A stretch of DNA of 64,000 nucleotides from Owenia fusiformis (GCA_903813345.2 CAIIXF020000006.1:10032989-10096988); one strand, 5' to 3'. Shown: positions 25,301 through 34,929, counted from the first letter of the stretch. Numbers and translations: made by a program. The notes: generated from the sequence alone by a model not told the origin.

Positions 25301-28300
25301 AAAAAAATTAAAAAGAACAAATACATCCAAATCTCATTAATACCGTCAGAGTTATGCTGAAAACATGTGTAAATATTCCCATGTCACTTTATTATACCAT
25401 TAAAAAGTTAAGAAAGAAATGGTACATTTTAGATTATCATACTCTGACGTCATTTTCAATAGCATTTACTCCTAGCGTTATTGGACTTCGAACAGAAGTG
25501 TAGGTTACTCACAAATAATATATATCCATTGCATGGAGTAAGTAATTTTCTTTGGTATAACGAAACATATGAGTTAAAAAATAAATTGTGAGTTAACTTA
25601 GTGTTTTTAAGAAAAATAGCATGTTCCGTAACAGCGGACAAATTTTTCGTATATACCCTTTACAATTTTATAATATATTGATATGTAATGTTATGACTTT
25701 TCTGTTGTAGGAACAATAATGTGAACAGCGATGTTTTGTATCCTGAGGAAGACTTTTTTCAGACTTTGGTTGAAAGTGATGATACTGACGCAGTGTACAG
25801 CGGTATTTACACTTTCTATATTTACTTTTTGAAGCATATTGGTGTACCTACTTGTGTGAAATAGAGGAAATGTCTTATTTCATAAAAAGGGCCTTTAGTA
25901 AAGAGAGGACTCAAGGAGGATTGGAAGCCGTTATTCAAACTCGATACTCCGTTGCCCGGCATGGACCAATTTAGTAACAATGTTACTCATATTTTAAAAG
26001 ACAGGAACTGCCAATGAAACTTGAATAATACAATTAATATTTGTAATATATGTATTTTAACAAAATACTTGGTTCTAAAGGAATTTTAAAGAAATATTTT
26101 TACTAAATTGTTCCACTCCGGGCAACAGAGTATCAAGTTTGAATAATGGCTGCCAATCCTCCTTGAGCAAGACTTGAAATGCCTTCATGGAAAATGCCTC
26201 CATGCATCCAGGCTTATTGAAACTACTGTACTCCCACTAATATTTGACGTTATAATATTTCGCGTTTTTGGCATTTTGAAATTTCGCGGCTATTATATTT
26301 CGCTAATTTTCAGTTTTTTGAAATTTCGCGGCTATTAATCTCCTCGGATTTGTCATACAGGATCACTCTTTTGACTTTGATATCAGTCATGGTTGTTCCT
26401 GCTACCAATGATTTTGGCTTCTTATTAAGCCTTTTCGTTAGAATGTTCGTTTTAATACAGTAATAATGATCTCTCTTCTAATTTCTCTTTTTCAAACTCA
26501 AAATGTCACGTTTTTACCTATTATCGCCCAGCACTGGATGAAAATATTGTCAACATTGAAATCCCCAGGAATTTCCTTGGAATTTCGCGACTATCCAATT
26601 TCGCGAATTAAAACTGGGGGAATTTCGCGGCTATTATATTTCGCGAATTTTCCAAAAGTTGTGAAAAGCACAAAATATAGTAGCAGGAGTACAGTATTTT
26701 AAATGAAACGATCCCCTTATATTAAGTATGCTGAACAAAAGTCCTTTGTAAATGCCCCCAAATGGACTTTGCTGCCTCTTTAGTACAAGTAGTCAGTCAA
26801 AATTTTCTGACCACGTACTTTTACTTTTCTTATAATCTCTAATAATTTGCAGAAGTGTTACGTATATAAACATTGTCTTTCAATTCAATATTACACAATG
26901 CACATTTGCTGAAAATTTAACCTAGTCACATGGTTGAGAAATTAGGAAATGGCAGAATTTATGATGTATGTTGACATGTTTTTTAGAATATTATAGAATT
27001 GAGATGAAAATGATAAGGTCAGAATTGTACTTGATGTAAAGTTCATTAATTCTGATATTTTCTTATGTTTTCAGGCGATGTAATTAAATTACTCTCAGAA
27101 ATTGATGAAACAGTCGCTGAATCTTACTATTACTGAAAGTGATGGTACTGTCATATTTTACAATGGTATGAGCACTTTTATATTTACATGTAGTTTTTGA
27201 AGCATAATGGACAATGGTGTTCATGTACCTACTTGCCTGACAAAGTCTTGGGACGGTCTTATTTCCTAAAAGGGCCTTTTACCTAATTAATTTTTTTAGG
27301 AAAAATATAGAAATGTCACCCACATAAAATTATGAATATTCAAAAGAGGACATTTTGATCTACAATTATACAAAAATATCAAAATGAACCATATTGAATT
27401 CTCTCCAATATGCTTTATTCCATTAAAATCGAGCCATTATTGACTGTGTTATGAATTTTTAAAGTTGTCAGGTTGTCACTAATCGCGTTCTCTTCACGAA
27501 TTTGAGAGAAAAACAGATTTTTTCAAAAACTACTCTATGAAATTTTTTTTGCATATTCCTAAATGTTTATGCACACAGTGGTATCAGAATTATGATGATA
27601 CTTTTAGATATAAAATTTTAGATATACATGTAAGTTTTCAATTTCACTATTTCAATGTTTGTGCCATTGCTTAGTGGTTGCTAGGCAACATCCAACAGTA
27701 CCAAGTTCTACATTCATACATCTGCATACTAAATTAATGATTGGCATTTGTTGTACATCTTGAAATATATATGCTAAAGACAAAAACAAGTTGAATTTGA
27801 AATTGCTGATGATTCAATTTCATTTTACATTGATTTCGATGGGATTTCGTGATACCTGCTGTATCTTTGAAAGTTTTCTAGAAAAGCTTTTACCATGATT
27901 TTAGTTTTATTTAAAAGATAATAGATAATTCTTTAAAGGCAGCGAAGCATTTTTTGGCACAAAAAATTTATTTTGAAAGAAAATTGACAATTTGTCACAA
28001 AATGTCAAAAAATTACACCCCCTAGGTTGTGTTGACCTGACCTATATTATTGACCTATTTTTCTAAGAATGAAGAAAATAAAACCTTTCCAAAGAAGTAA
28101 TTGAATAAGGTTTACAACAATACCAACAATAATGAAATCAGACAAGTAATAAAAAGTTGGAGAGGGGCGGGATTCCAAATGACCCCCTCCCTGTGACTTA
28201 GTGTTTTAAAAATGGTTGCAGACATTAGGATTAACTCTGATATTTTTATATTTTTCAGGAAAAGTACCTGGATTACTCTCAGACGCTAATGAAGCAGCCA

Positions 28301-28407
28301 TTGCATTCTACTCATTGATAGAAGATGGTCAGGAAAATGTTTTAGATTTAGAGGACGTTATCTCATCTTATTCAGCATGTTCAGGGACTTTCGATTTTGT
28401 GACATGA
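6105..28407 (+). CDS. Gene A: multi-exon CxxC-module protein with 14-residue repeat domain (1030 aa, inferred)
   Basis: Inferred coding exons: 6105-7379, 13658-13750, 14817-14917, 15012-15152, 20405-20479, 20888-22054, 25711-25802, 28259-28407. Every junction has AG before and GT after, phases agree across all joins, and the total of 3093 nt ends at TGA 28405-28407. Residues 1-262 are three copies of a CxxC/CxxC module. About 294-456 is a basic helical region shared with gene B, including AARVGVVTSILCY. About 457-537 is charged with KGIKRPRSP and SRRSARKCQKK stretches, suggesting a nuclear protein. About 562-951 is a 14-residue repeat domain, and the end is acidic. The upstream AG at 6091-6092 implies a 5' non-coding exon further left. 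I do not recognise a named family. The layout loosely recalls the N-terminal part of uncharacterised, possibly transposon-related invertebrate proteins, but no catalytic domain is seen. Gene B is its tandem paralogue. Confidence 0.75.
6369..6890 (+). repeat. In-frame 264-bp repeats (units 2 and 3) of the CxxC module
   Basis: Direct duplication of the 88-residue module inside exon 1. Gene B has one module only. The unit length is a multiple of three, so the frame is kept. Confidence 0.9.
8150..8284. repeat. Imperfect hairpin, ~135 bp
   Basis: 'ggatattgggattatccc' pairs with 'gggataatcccaatatcc' around a core rich in 'ataatatat'. Probably a small palindromic MITE or part of the neighbouring element. 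Confidence 0.6.
8285..10620. mobile_element. Inverted-repeat-bounded element, composite
   Basis: 'ataggttatttactgggagg...ttgaatatgggttttattcc' at about 8289-8330 is matched in reverse at about 10571-10615 ('ggaataaaacccatattcaa...aataacctattta'). A compact version of the same foldback lies at 16866-17040, which suggests that 8400-10540 is material gained inside the element. That interior holds a CT-rich minisatellite and unclassified sequence. Frames at 9392-9634 (minus) and 9639-9944 (plus) look like repeat shadows. Confidence 0.6.
8690..9200. repeat. CT-rich minisatellite (ctctgctctgc / ctgtctgct)
   Basis: Irregular short units built from 'ctgtctgctctgctctg', with a longer repeated block of about 121 bp (starts near 8821 and 8942). 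Two overlapping forward frames of 141-167 codons rich in Leu, Cys and Ser are low-complexity by-products. Confidence 0.8.
10690..10850. repeat. Short tandem repeat, ~50-60-bp unit with 'caatacgattttt'
   Basis: Three to four imperfect units alternate 'ccggggacaatacgat' with 'catgtaatacg'. Confidence 0.65.
10880..11455. mobile_element. Foldback element with internal hairpin
   Basis: Outer arms: 'ggttcaaattgttcagtcgt...gaatattcatgtcc' (about 10910-10960) pairs with 'ggacatgaatattctaaaat...gaacc' (about 11369-11415). Inside, 10970-11056 is a near-perfect hairpin around 'gtccaagtatgggataaata'. A related patchwork copy is nested in the Harbinger remnant (15425-16510), sharing 'gcagatatagtatatctgcc'. 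Confidence 0.6.
12383..12495. repeat. Palindromic MITE-like hairpin
   Basis: 'gaatacctgta...ctttcaca.gtgatattccac' folds onto 'gtggaatatcac.ttgtgaaag...tacaggtattc' with a small loop near 12435. Related sequence lies in both 3' flanks of genes A and B (about 28490-28600 and 46390-46480). Confidence 0.65.
13658..13750 (+). CDS. Gene A exon 2
   Basis: 31 codons, phase 0 at both ends, acceptor 'tctccag', donor 'gtgagt'. Begins MMRYLNYLGIAVGL and ends DKEELKQ. Same length and junctions as 39729-39821 in gene B, which is the best evidence that it is coding. Confidence 0.85.
13785..13925 (+). repeat. Short copy of the GTGACA element in intron 2
   Basis: Starts near 'aagtggtgacatattcttat' and ends near 'cattttgcatattaatccct'. 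Intron 2 of gene B has the matching 3' remnant (39865-39905), so this copy was probably present before the gene duplication. The remainder of this 1.07-kb intron shows nothing else I can name. Confidence 0.55.
14817..14917 (+). CDS. Gene A exon 3
   Basis: Acceptor 'ttttcag', donor 'gtaatt', phase 0 in and 2 out. Begins WDEFYSTKGIKRPRSP, continues with an acidic run, then NNANKQQKLDQ. The KRPR stretch is a plausible nuclear localisation signal. Pairs with 40196-40296. Confidence 0.85.
15012..15152 (+). CDS. Gene A exon 4
   Basis: 141 nt, phase 2 in and 2 out, acceptor 'tttgcag', donor 'gtgagt'. Encodes VYVPKLSTEVYDRL and the basic end SRRSARKCQKK. The gene B version is 27 nt shorter in the middle. 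Confidence 0.85.
15505..15615. repeat. Hairpin MITE nested in the Harbinger remnant
   Basis: 'gttatgtcactatgacgtga' pairs with 'tcacgtcatagtgacataac', and 'aatatgcct' with 'aggcatatt', around a core containing 'cctcccaaggtcggc'-like sequence. Confidence 0.75.
15970..16080. repeat. Near-perfect hairpin, ~110 bp
   Basis: 'tttttgatacagggtatatc' pairs with 'gatataccctgtatcaaaaa', followed by 'aatacaatatatcaaccc' with its complement, around a 'cggtccctacggtccc' loop. Nested in the Harbinger remnant. Confidence 0.8.
16866..17040. repeat. Compact foldback, relative of 8285-10620
   Basis: 'gggattaaatatgggtttat' pairs with 'ataaaacccatattgaatcc', and inner 'caatttgatattt' with 'aatatcatattg'. It abuts the 3' end of the transposase fragment. 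Confidence 0.7.
17135..17467 (-). pseudogene. Harbinger transposase fragment (HARBI1-like N-terminal part)
   Basis: 110 codons on the minus strand. It contains RLFRDRSQPLEMTDDEILNRY, PLILELINIL, LKVFISLRFYATG and GVSQPTVSNIV, which match in order the N-terminal region of PIF/Harbinger (DDE_Tnp_4) transposases, with the helix-turn-helix-like GVSQPTVS segment. Intact family members are several times longer and carry the DDE catalytic residues, which are missing because the frame stops where the nested foldback begins. I see no accompanying Myb/SANT-like gene. A frame at 17603-17827 on the other strand is not recognisable. Confidence 0.8.
18183..18225. repeat. Microsatellite (tctg)n
   Basis: 'tctgtctgtctgtctgtc' run, imperfect at its ends. 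It sits at the edge of a dispersed repeat that often carries 'tctgtc' tracts. Confidence 0.9.
18240..19810. repeat. Three copies of a 'cctctgt..aggattcc' dispersed repeat
   Basis: Copies near 18245-18545, 18585-18860 and 19480-19800 share 'aatttcaggtgtcctgcatt' and 'caaaatggccgccattttt'. A fourth copy is at 30415-30725. Unrelated AT-rich sequence with 'acttccggt' sits between the second and third copies. The minus-strand frames at 18280-18564 and 18581-18958 are read from this repeat and resemble each other; I do not treat them as genes. Confidence 0.75.
20405..20479 (+). CDS. Gene A exon 5
   Basis: 75 nt, phase 2 in and out, acceptor 'ttacattag', donor 'gtaaat'. Encodes LGKEWMTGHISDRKLLRNSG then TSAK. 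Strongly similar to 42052-42126 of gene B, and recognisably similar to exon 6 of gene B (L-KE--TGHI), so exons 5 and 6 look like duplicates. Confidence 0.85.
20630..20795. repeat. GTGACA element remnant in intron 5
   Basis: Contains 'gttgatgtcaccacttcgag' at the 5' side and 'gacattttgcatgttcatgc' at the 3' side. The matching remnant is in intron 5 of gene B (about 42300-42415), so it was shared before duplication. The first 150 bp of the two introns are nearly the same. Confidence 0.6.
20888..22054 (+). CDS. Gene A exon 6: 28 x 14-residue repeat domain
   Basis: 1167 nt, phase 2 in (AG|T) and 2 out, acceptor 'ttttttattaactatag', donor 'gtaaat'. The whole exon is a tandem array of 42-bp units with consensus S-D-(S/N)-(E/K)-E-P-(R/I)-D-T-S-A-R-H-I. 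I count 28 units including partial ones at both ends. Three sub-types alternate: SDSEEP, (L/P)YNKEP and SENKEP; the last third is more acidic with AEQI and AKQI variants. The composition is hydrophilic and charged, with no hydrophobic core, so it is probably extended or disordered and may act as a multivalent linker or binding array. The matching exon in gene B encodes only 26 residues. Overlapping long frames on both strands (up to 419 codons on the minus strand) arise because the unit is a multiple of three and free of stops. Confidence 0.8.
20888..22054. repeat. 42-bp tandem repeat array (28 units)
   Basis: Each unit contains 'acccagagacacatctg' or the 'acccatagacacatctg' variant. Units 15-17 (21471-21596) and 18-20 (21597-21722) form a nearly identical 126-bp pair, showing recent expansion by three-unit blocks. 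Confidence 0.95.
22303..24203 (+). mobile_element. TTATCCC...CTAGT repetitive element insertion
   Basis: The 5' end 'ttatcccatcgcacgaagtt' is repeated at about 22678. The 3' end is 'gggatttgctacgctttggc' followed by 'gttgtctagt'. The interior is a tandem array of about 135-bp units with 'agtggagcgattttgttcat' and 'catggcacactgtctaatga' (23050-24120). A relative occupies 62933-63930. No convincing coding frame. Confidence 0.75.
23030..24130. repeat. ~135-bp tandem repeat inside the element
   Basis: 'ttgttcatatttggt' recurs at roughly 135-bp spacing (near 23072, 23208, 23343 and 23478, then less regularly), each unit ending in 'cattttgaaaaatggccgcc'. Confidence 0.85.
24625..25660. mobile_element. 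~1-kb foldback element in gene A intron 6
   Basis: Both ends carry 'tttgtccgctgt.acgga'. The left arm 'cgattacctactccatgcaa' and 'gttattggacttc'-type sequence (about 24730-24840) is matched in reverse at 25450-25560. The inner motif 'tttgtccgctgtgactgagc' occurs twice on the left (near 25006 and 25083) and once in reverse at about 25255. The centre is near 25170. Absent from the gene B intron. Confidence 0.7.
25711..25802 (+). CDS. Gene A exon 7
   Basis: 92 nt, phase 2 in and 1 out, acceptor 'ctgttgtag', donor 'gtattt'. Encodes NNVNSDVLYPEEDFFQ and ESDDTDAVYS. Same length as 44292-44383 in gene B, with mostly conservative changes. Confidence 0.85.
26226..26694. mobile_element. MITE with CTGTACTCC ends and TA target duplication
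   Basis: Starts 'ctgtactcc', ends 'ggagtacag', flanked by TA at 26224-26225 and 26695-26696. The interior repeats 'aatttcgcggctatta' and 'atttcgcgaatt'. A second member is at 37185-37671. TA duplication fits the Tc1/mariner type, but there is no transposase. Confidence 0.8.
27075..27165 (+). pseudogene. Broken extra exon (exon 8/exon 7 hybrid)
   Basis: Preceded by 'tgttttcag' and followed by 'gtatga'. The first 60 bases resemble the start of exon 8 (gene A 28259, gene B 46163), with KLLSEIDE for LLSGTDEA. The last 30 resemble the end of exon 7 (ESDGT..). Read in the frame imposed by exon 7, TGA occurs at 27134-27136, and the 91-nt length is one base too long for the phase. If spliced in, it would end the protein early. 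Confidence 0.6.
28259..28407 (+). CDS. Gene A last coding exon
   Basis: Acceptor 'tttttcag', phase 1 in, ends TGA 28405-28407. Encodes KVPGLLSDANEAAIAFYSLI and an acidic end closing with FDFVT. The gene B version ends SDFVT at TGA, which confirms the shared C-terminus. Confidence 0.85.
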
Positions 28408-28817
28408 AATAAGACATTTTGACCATAAATGCTAGTATACTGTAATCATCAGTCTCACATGAATATTATACAAATGTTTCATTTTATTTGGGTGAATACT
28501 ATACTCTAGGTATATTTCAGGTTTGATTTAGTTTCATGTTTTTTGAGGTCAGGGGTATTCATTGAAAAGAGAATGAAATATTTGTTTTATTATTATTTAT
28601 AGTTATATTACTTTCAAGCTTACGATCATCCATATTGTTTATCTATATGTTCAAAAATTGATTAAAATATTTTGAATATTCACCAGTTTTCTAAATTCGG
28701 TATGACCAGTGATTATAGCTTAATCTATCATGACATGTGACCAGTTTTAACCAATCATTCAATCAGTGCTACTGAAAATATTGGATTTACTGTATGTACC
28801 AAGATAAAAATAAATAA

Positions 28818-29416
28818 ACAAGGCACAGACGTGAACAATATCGTACCTAAAACACAGCAGTGTGACAGTGAAGAATTTAGGACGGAAAATCCAAAATGGC
28901 CACCTTAAAATTTACCCAGAATGCCCAAAAACTAATCAGTTCTTAACTTTGATACGTAGAAATATCCCTGAAAATTTCAGATGAATCCATCAAATGGTTT
29001 GGCTGGAAACCTGTAGACAAGTCTTGAAAGTGAAGATTTTAGGACGGAAAATCCAAAATGGCCACCTTAAAATTAACCCAGAATGCCCAAAAACTAATCA
29101 GTTGTTAACTTTGATATGTAGAAACATCCCTGTAAATTTCAAATGAATCCGTCAAATGGTTTGGCTGGAAACCTGTAGACAAGTCTTGAGAGTGAAGATT
29201 TTAGGACCTAAAATCCAAAATGGCCACCTTAAAATTTACCCAGAATGCCCAAAAACTAATCAGTTCTTAACTTTGATACGTAGAAACATTCCTGAAAATT
29301 TCAGATGAATCCGTCAAATGGTTTGGCTGGAAACCTGTAGACAAGTCTTGAAAGTAAAGATTTTAGGACGGAAAATCCAAAATGGCCACCTTAAAATTTA
29401 CCCAGAATGCCCTAGA
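28818..29416 (-). mobile_element. Element with 162-bp tandem repeats, reverse orientation
   Basis: On the minus strand it ends 'gtacgatattgttcacgtct' and carries about four units with 'ggtggccattttggattttc' and 'caggtttccagccaaaccat'. It is the reverse-oriented relative of 61433-62312. It lies about 400 bp 3' of gene A. Confidence 0.75.
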
Positions 29417-30414
29417 GTTCCTCAACTAAATAATGCCCATATGTCTCAAGATATTTATTTATTTCTTTTGTGAACATTTCAACAAGATTGACTGAGAAAC
29501 TAAAATTTAGAGTACTTTTGCACAAACTTTATGTCCAAGCTTTTTGTTAAAATGATTTACGATCCACATTTCCGGGCCACATTTAAAGTTTCACAATTAT
29601 GCAGATGCTATGAAGAGATTTAAGAGGACGAGATGAGCTATATTGGTGTGCAGTGTGACTGACCATGAATGATGTAGCTATTTCGAATCATTGGGCTACA
29701 CAAAAACTGAGCGTAGTGTTGTCAAAATCAAGTATTTTAAGTCCAATGCGTTACATTTAAATTCTAAGTGCATTTGATTAAAGGGGCAACAAGGGCTGTA
29801 GAGAGAAAATTCGAAAATTTTTACTTTTTCTTAGCTATAAAGGCAACATTTGGCAACATCTTCTTTGACATATCTATTTTCTTAAAATGTGTGGATAAAC
29901 TATCAATTTTAGCTTTTAAGAAGTGTAAATTCAGTTCAAAGCTTGGTAAAATGGAAAAAGCAATAACAAAATTAACATAACATAATTTAAGAGACAAGAA
30001 AATGAAATTAAAAAAAAACATTGGAAAGTAAAATAAAATGATGGGATTATAGACAAGACTGTAAAGACTAAACCATTTAACCGAGTATATAACACAAGGG
30101 AAAAGAATGACAAAAAGCAAAGCCAATGACAGATGAAGACGAAATGAAGAATAAGAATTGCCATGTCGCTAATGTAGCATACCAAATCATTCTTCTACAG
30201 TCTACAGATAAGGTCTTCTGAGCCTGGAGGCTCTGTTCCCAGGGAAGCAGGTGTAGCTAAAATTGGCCATACACGGGACACAGTGGTTTGATATGGCACA
30301 TAGGTGAGGTATACCTCATGGCTAAGAATAAAATAAATATCAAATAAGAACAAAGAGTTAAAAGAATAAAGATATTCTCAAGCTAACATTACAGGCAGCA
30401 ACCCGAAGACGTCC
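29417..30414. other. No feature recognised
   Basis: AT-rich spacer. Frames at 29768-30185 are Phe/Leu/Ile-rich on one strand and Lys-rich on the other, as expected from AT-rich noncoding DNA. Confidence 0.5.
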
Positions 30415-30725
30415 GTCAACAATTGTGGCACATTTTAAAACCTCTGTCCATAGTATTCCCATTTTAATTATTTTTGTTCAAAATCAATACAGAAAAAAAC
30501 CACGACTCTTAGTTCAAAATCTCGCCTATTTTCAAAATGGGCGCCATTTTTGTCTCGCAAATTTCACTTTTGGACAATGCATTTGGTTGCTTTGTAAATA
30601 ATTTCAGGTGTCCTGCATTGTAAAATTCAATGTCAATGTAAAGAGTACTAATTATGATATAATTTTGTTACAAAAAATCGCCAAAAAAGTATATAAATTT
30701 TTCAGTTTCAGCCATTTTAGTTAAC
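30415..30725. repeat. Fourth copy of the 18.2-19.8-kb dispersed repeat
   Basis: Shares 'aatttcaggtgtcctgcatt' and 'cctctgtccatagtattccc' with the copies in gene A intron 4. Confidence 0.75.
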
Positions 30726-30762
30726 ATTGATTTCTCCATCTTTCTCTGTCAGTCCACAATAG

Positions 30763-32335
30763 GCCTAATGGCGCGTTTGTACCGAACCCCATATTATAAC
30801 CGATGCGCATTGTACCGAAAGGCGTTATACCGAATGCGATAATACCGACGCACATTATAGAGTTTTCCTGAGTGTGAATTATCTGGGCGTAACATTTAAG
30901 AGTCAATGCAAGCGCAACTTATTTGATAGAAAAATTAGCGATCGAACACATATTTTTATTTGGAGTAAAATATGAGACCGTTTTTAAGTGTTGATACATG
31001 ATATCCATTAATTAGAATTGACGAAAATCCTTACAAACGAGAGAACATGTATTTTGAGACTAGAACAACCTGTCATCAGAGATAGAAAAGCCGCCCATTC
31101 GTTCGTCTGTTTGTCCGTCTATTTATTCGGAAAACAACTCAATCTGTCAATAGTTTATAGAAATACGCATTGTGGCCATAGGACGTCTAATTTAGAACAA
31201 TCCTCGAAAGTGGAAGCCATCATATAGTATAAAATAAAGTTGCCGCCACAATTCTAACATTTATTCCGTGTTGTCTAGCTTTTAATTCAAGGATCCTTTC
31301 TCGAGGATAGAAAAACGGGATAAAAATGAAAAAAAGAATTGAACTGAAAATAAATGTAACGCATATTAGATGATGAAATATTTTCACGTACTGACAACAT
31401 TGACGTACATTTTTATGATTGGAAATACCTAACCACATATACAACACTCAACGCACCATTGGGAAGCTTATCTTGTCTTGTTTAGTCTCCTTTCTAACAG
31501 AAGTGTGACTTTCAACGACTTTTTGTGATTTTTTAATAGATACGTAAAAAAATACCGACTTGGGCAAGGCTACGTTCTTACTTGTCATTGACATTTTAGA
31601 TGTGAAATGTTTGTTTTTTGTGTTTTTGTTATTGTCTTAAATTTTTAGATGTGTTTTTGTGTTGTTGTTTTTGGTTAATTTTCACTGTTGTGTTAAATGT
31701 TCAATATTTTTGTACTCCATACTAAATGGGAAATAAAGATATATATATTTATATTATAGATGACTAAACATTTTTTGCTGACTGACAATATTAGATTTGA
31801 TTTGAAATAGCGACCCACATGTACATCAAACCATTGGGAAACTTATTTAGTGTTCTTTAATCTCATCCATAACAAAATCGAATCAAATCTTCAGGGACTG
31901 GGAAATTAAGTGTTATGCACAGAACTTTAATCACTTAACGAAATAAATCTATTTTGATCCAAACTAAACTTGAATAATAAATAAGTGACACATTTTTGCA
32001 GTCTTAGGATTTTTGCAGTATTGAGTTTCCCTTCTTTGATGTAGCTTATACTAGATTAGTATTATGTTGCTATTTCTTGCCTGGTCTTCCTGATTAAATG
32101 TGCATGATTTTCAAATATATTTATCATACTCTTCTACGCTTATCATGCATTTTCAATTCCATTACAAGCCTTTTTTACATCACAAAATCATGGTGTCGGA
32201 CTGCAATAGTTTTCGGTTCAACGCGCACGGATTTCGGTACAACACGCATCGGTATATTGGTTTTCGGTGCAATGCGCGTCGGTATCTATAGATTGGTTTT
32301 CGGTACCGAATGCGCGTCGATATAATGAGGTGATC
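30763..32335. mobile_element. Possible element bounded by 'taccga' inverted ends
   Basis: The left edge has repeated 'taccgaa' and 'gatgcgcattgtaccgaa'. The right edge has the reverse pattern 'ttcggtacaacacgcatcgg' and 'ttcggtaccgaatgcgcgtc'. The interior is AT-rich with no recognisable coding frame. Confidence 0.5.
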
Positions 32336-32679
32336 CCATGACAGGCACTGATACCACACTTTTTGCTGTTGAAGAAGGGTGTATGGGATTCCCTACTACT
32401 TCCCTTCGCTCACTTCTCCGCTCACTATGCCTGTCCCCCTCTGATCTCAAGTGTGCCACTAAATCTATTGGGAGTGCGGCAAGGTCCTGCTCCAGATGGC
32501 TGTGGCTGAAGCCACATTTTCAGCCATTTAGTTATAAGCTTATTTATTTGGGCAACCTTTTTTCAGTTTTTGATTAGAAGTCCATGGTGTAGGCTTGGAA
32601 TAAAATGGTTTAGTGTTCCCAGGTGTAACCTAGGCCTAAGCTTAATTATAGGTAAGTGAGGGCTTAGAGTCAATGACTG

Positions 32680-33765
32680 TACATGGTGTTTCATTATGAC
32701 CGTCCTCCCCCCATCAACCACCAATCCTGAATAGCATACCCCCATGTGTTATATATCATATGAAAGCTTGGTCAATTCTGGACTTATTGAATCAACTTTG
32801 ATTAAGCTTAACATTTTTTACAACTTGCTACATATCTCTATAAAAGGTACCCATTTTACCTTTAGCAAAGAATCTGAAAGCCACATTTTTTCCAACATTA
32901 GCCATGTACCCTGCAAACAGCTATGATAACCATGCCTCAATAGTCAATACACTATTGGGTATAGTAAATGTACAACTTCCAACATTTGATGGATGTTGAT
33001 GATATATCTTGATGATATTTGAAAGATAAAAATATTAAATAGTTCAAAGAAATGCCCAGAGAGCTCTAAATGATACAATGGATAATAATATGGCGATCTG
33101 CTTTTCTCTTTAAATCCATCAGGAATAGTAGCCACAAATCATGCAAATTGAGGGGATAGTGGCTACAAAATATAAGTTCACAAATTATGTTCTCAAAGAC
33201 CAGGCATTCTAATATTTGGCACATAAGTCCAGAATTACCCAAATGCGAGTAGGTAGTTACCAGTTTCACCACCAGGTGGCTGATTCGGGTCAATTAACAT
33301 GGCAGGTATATAAGAAAGTTCCCTTAAACTTGAATATTATCAATTTAAGTGGCTCAATTTTAATATAACCCTTATGTGTCTGATACTTATACTAATGAAA
33401 ATATGTCCAGTAAAGCAAAATGTTATCTGTCCACTAAAATAAAAGATATTTCATTTTTTGTGATTTTATAGCATGGGGTCTATGGGGAATCTCCCCGAGC
33501 TAGAAGTCACATTTTCAAAGAAAATTAATTTTTCAAAGTTGATAAACACTTTTTAAAACCACATTTCTAGAAGCAATTTTACATGTAGATTTCAAATATG
33601 ATATTACTTTGACTGAATTTTGAATTTTTAATGACGTAAATCAAGATTATTTCTACTCGCATCTGGGTTATTGAATACGCTTTATTATGGTATATAGATT
33701 ATGGGGGCATGTCAAGTAGGATTGCCTGTGGATGGGGGGACGGTCATTATGAAACACATATAGCA
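32680..33765. mobile_element. Element with ~80-bp inverted ends (gaccgtcctcccccc)
   Basis: 'tttcattatgaccgtcctcc' near 32689 is matched in reverse by 'ggacggtcattatgaaacac' ending near 33760, and 'catacccccatgtg' by 'gggggcatgt'. The interior includes 'accagtttcaccaccaggtg' (33260), also present in reverse in gene A intron 4 at about 20320. No coding frame. Confidence 0.65.
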
Positions 33766-34702
33766 AGAATTAAAAGTTCATGTCATTATCAAGCGGCAGA
33801 ACCAAACTTTCACATTATAACTATCCAGATTACTTTCCAAATTGTTTAAATACACGGAGAAAGGGACCCGGGGAAAGGGAAAGGAGATAGAACTTCATTA
33901 TCATTGTTTAAGGCCACATTTAAACTTCGCGGTTTAACAATGGCAAACTTTATCTGAAAACGAAACCATGACCAGGTCATGCATGTTTAACTAAATTTGA
34001 TCATTTAGTCCAATCTTTTACCTTCAATAATATTTAATAAATCATCATCCATATATCTGATATATTATACTAGAATATTATCCTAGTGCCTATAACTTTA
34101 CGACTATACGATATAAGTTCGTTTCAGGGCACCATTAACCTCACAGTTGTAGTTCTAGACTTCTGCAGTAACGAAAATTCATTTCTCGTGATATTTTGTA
34201 AGTTTTGCCATTTTTTGCCTGTTTCTATGCCATTTATGTAGAACTTCATATTTCCTTATATTGCAGGCATATCATGGGTTACTAAGTTGAGATCTAGGGA
34301 ATGATCGTTTAGAGCGTAAGGCACTTTTCAGTCGAGATATAAATTTTAAAATTCACTCAATCAAACTTTGATTCAAAATCAAAGTCAAATTGATTTATTT
34401 ATTTTCAATTTTTGTTGAATCTCACTCATATTGACTCAGATCAGAGTAAAACTACGAGTGGGATTCCAGGACCTGATGACTTGGTGATGTTTGTAGGCGA
34501 AGGCTATTTCGCCTAGTGTTGCCATTCAATATCTGTGAGTGTGTGTCTTCATTGGCAGGGGGGGAGTTACTTTATTTGCACATAGCCATCTTTAGATAGA
34601 TGGCTATGCATATCTTGATGTAAAAATGTAAGAAATCTTGGAAACATACTTCAATCGATGCATAACATTCTAAAGTATCGTTTTTCTAATCATATCAGGC
34701 TA
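33766..34702. other. No feature recognised
   Basis: Spacer with a short G run near 34560. Nothing I can name on either strand. Confidence 0.5.
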
Positions 34703-34919
34703 TCTGGAGTCGGGAGACAGTGTAATTGACGAAAAATGTATTCGGAACTTGTTATTTTCCATGTCGTCTGACCAGGAAGTCTTGCCAATGCGCATGCATG
34801 TAACCGGAAGCAGAAATCTCATGACATGGAAGTGCATTACCAAACTTCCTGAGACGCCATCTTGAAAATGATCAACTCTTCGACATTTTTCGTCAATTAC
34901 ACTGTCTCCCGACTCCAGA
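34703..34919. mobile_element. Small MITE, ~217 bp
   Basis: Inverted ends 'tctggagtcgggagacagtg' and 'cactgtctcccgactccaga', with pairing continuing through 'taattgacgaaaaatgt'. No certain target-site duplication. Confidence 0.75.
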
Positions 34920-34929
34920 GAAATTGAAG

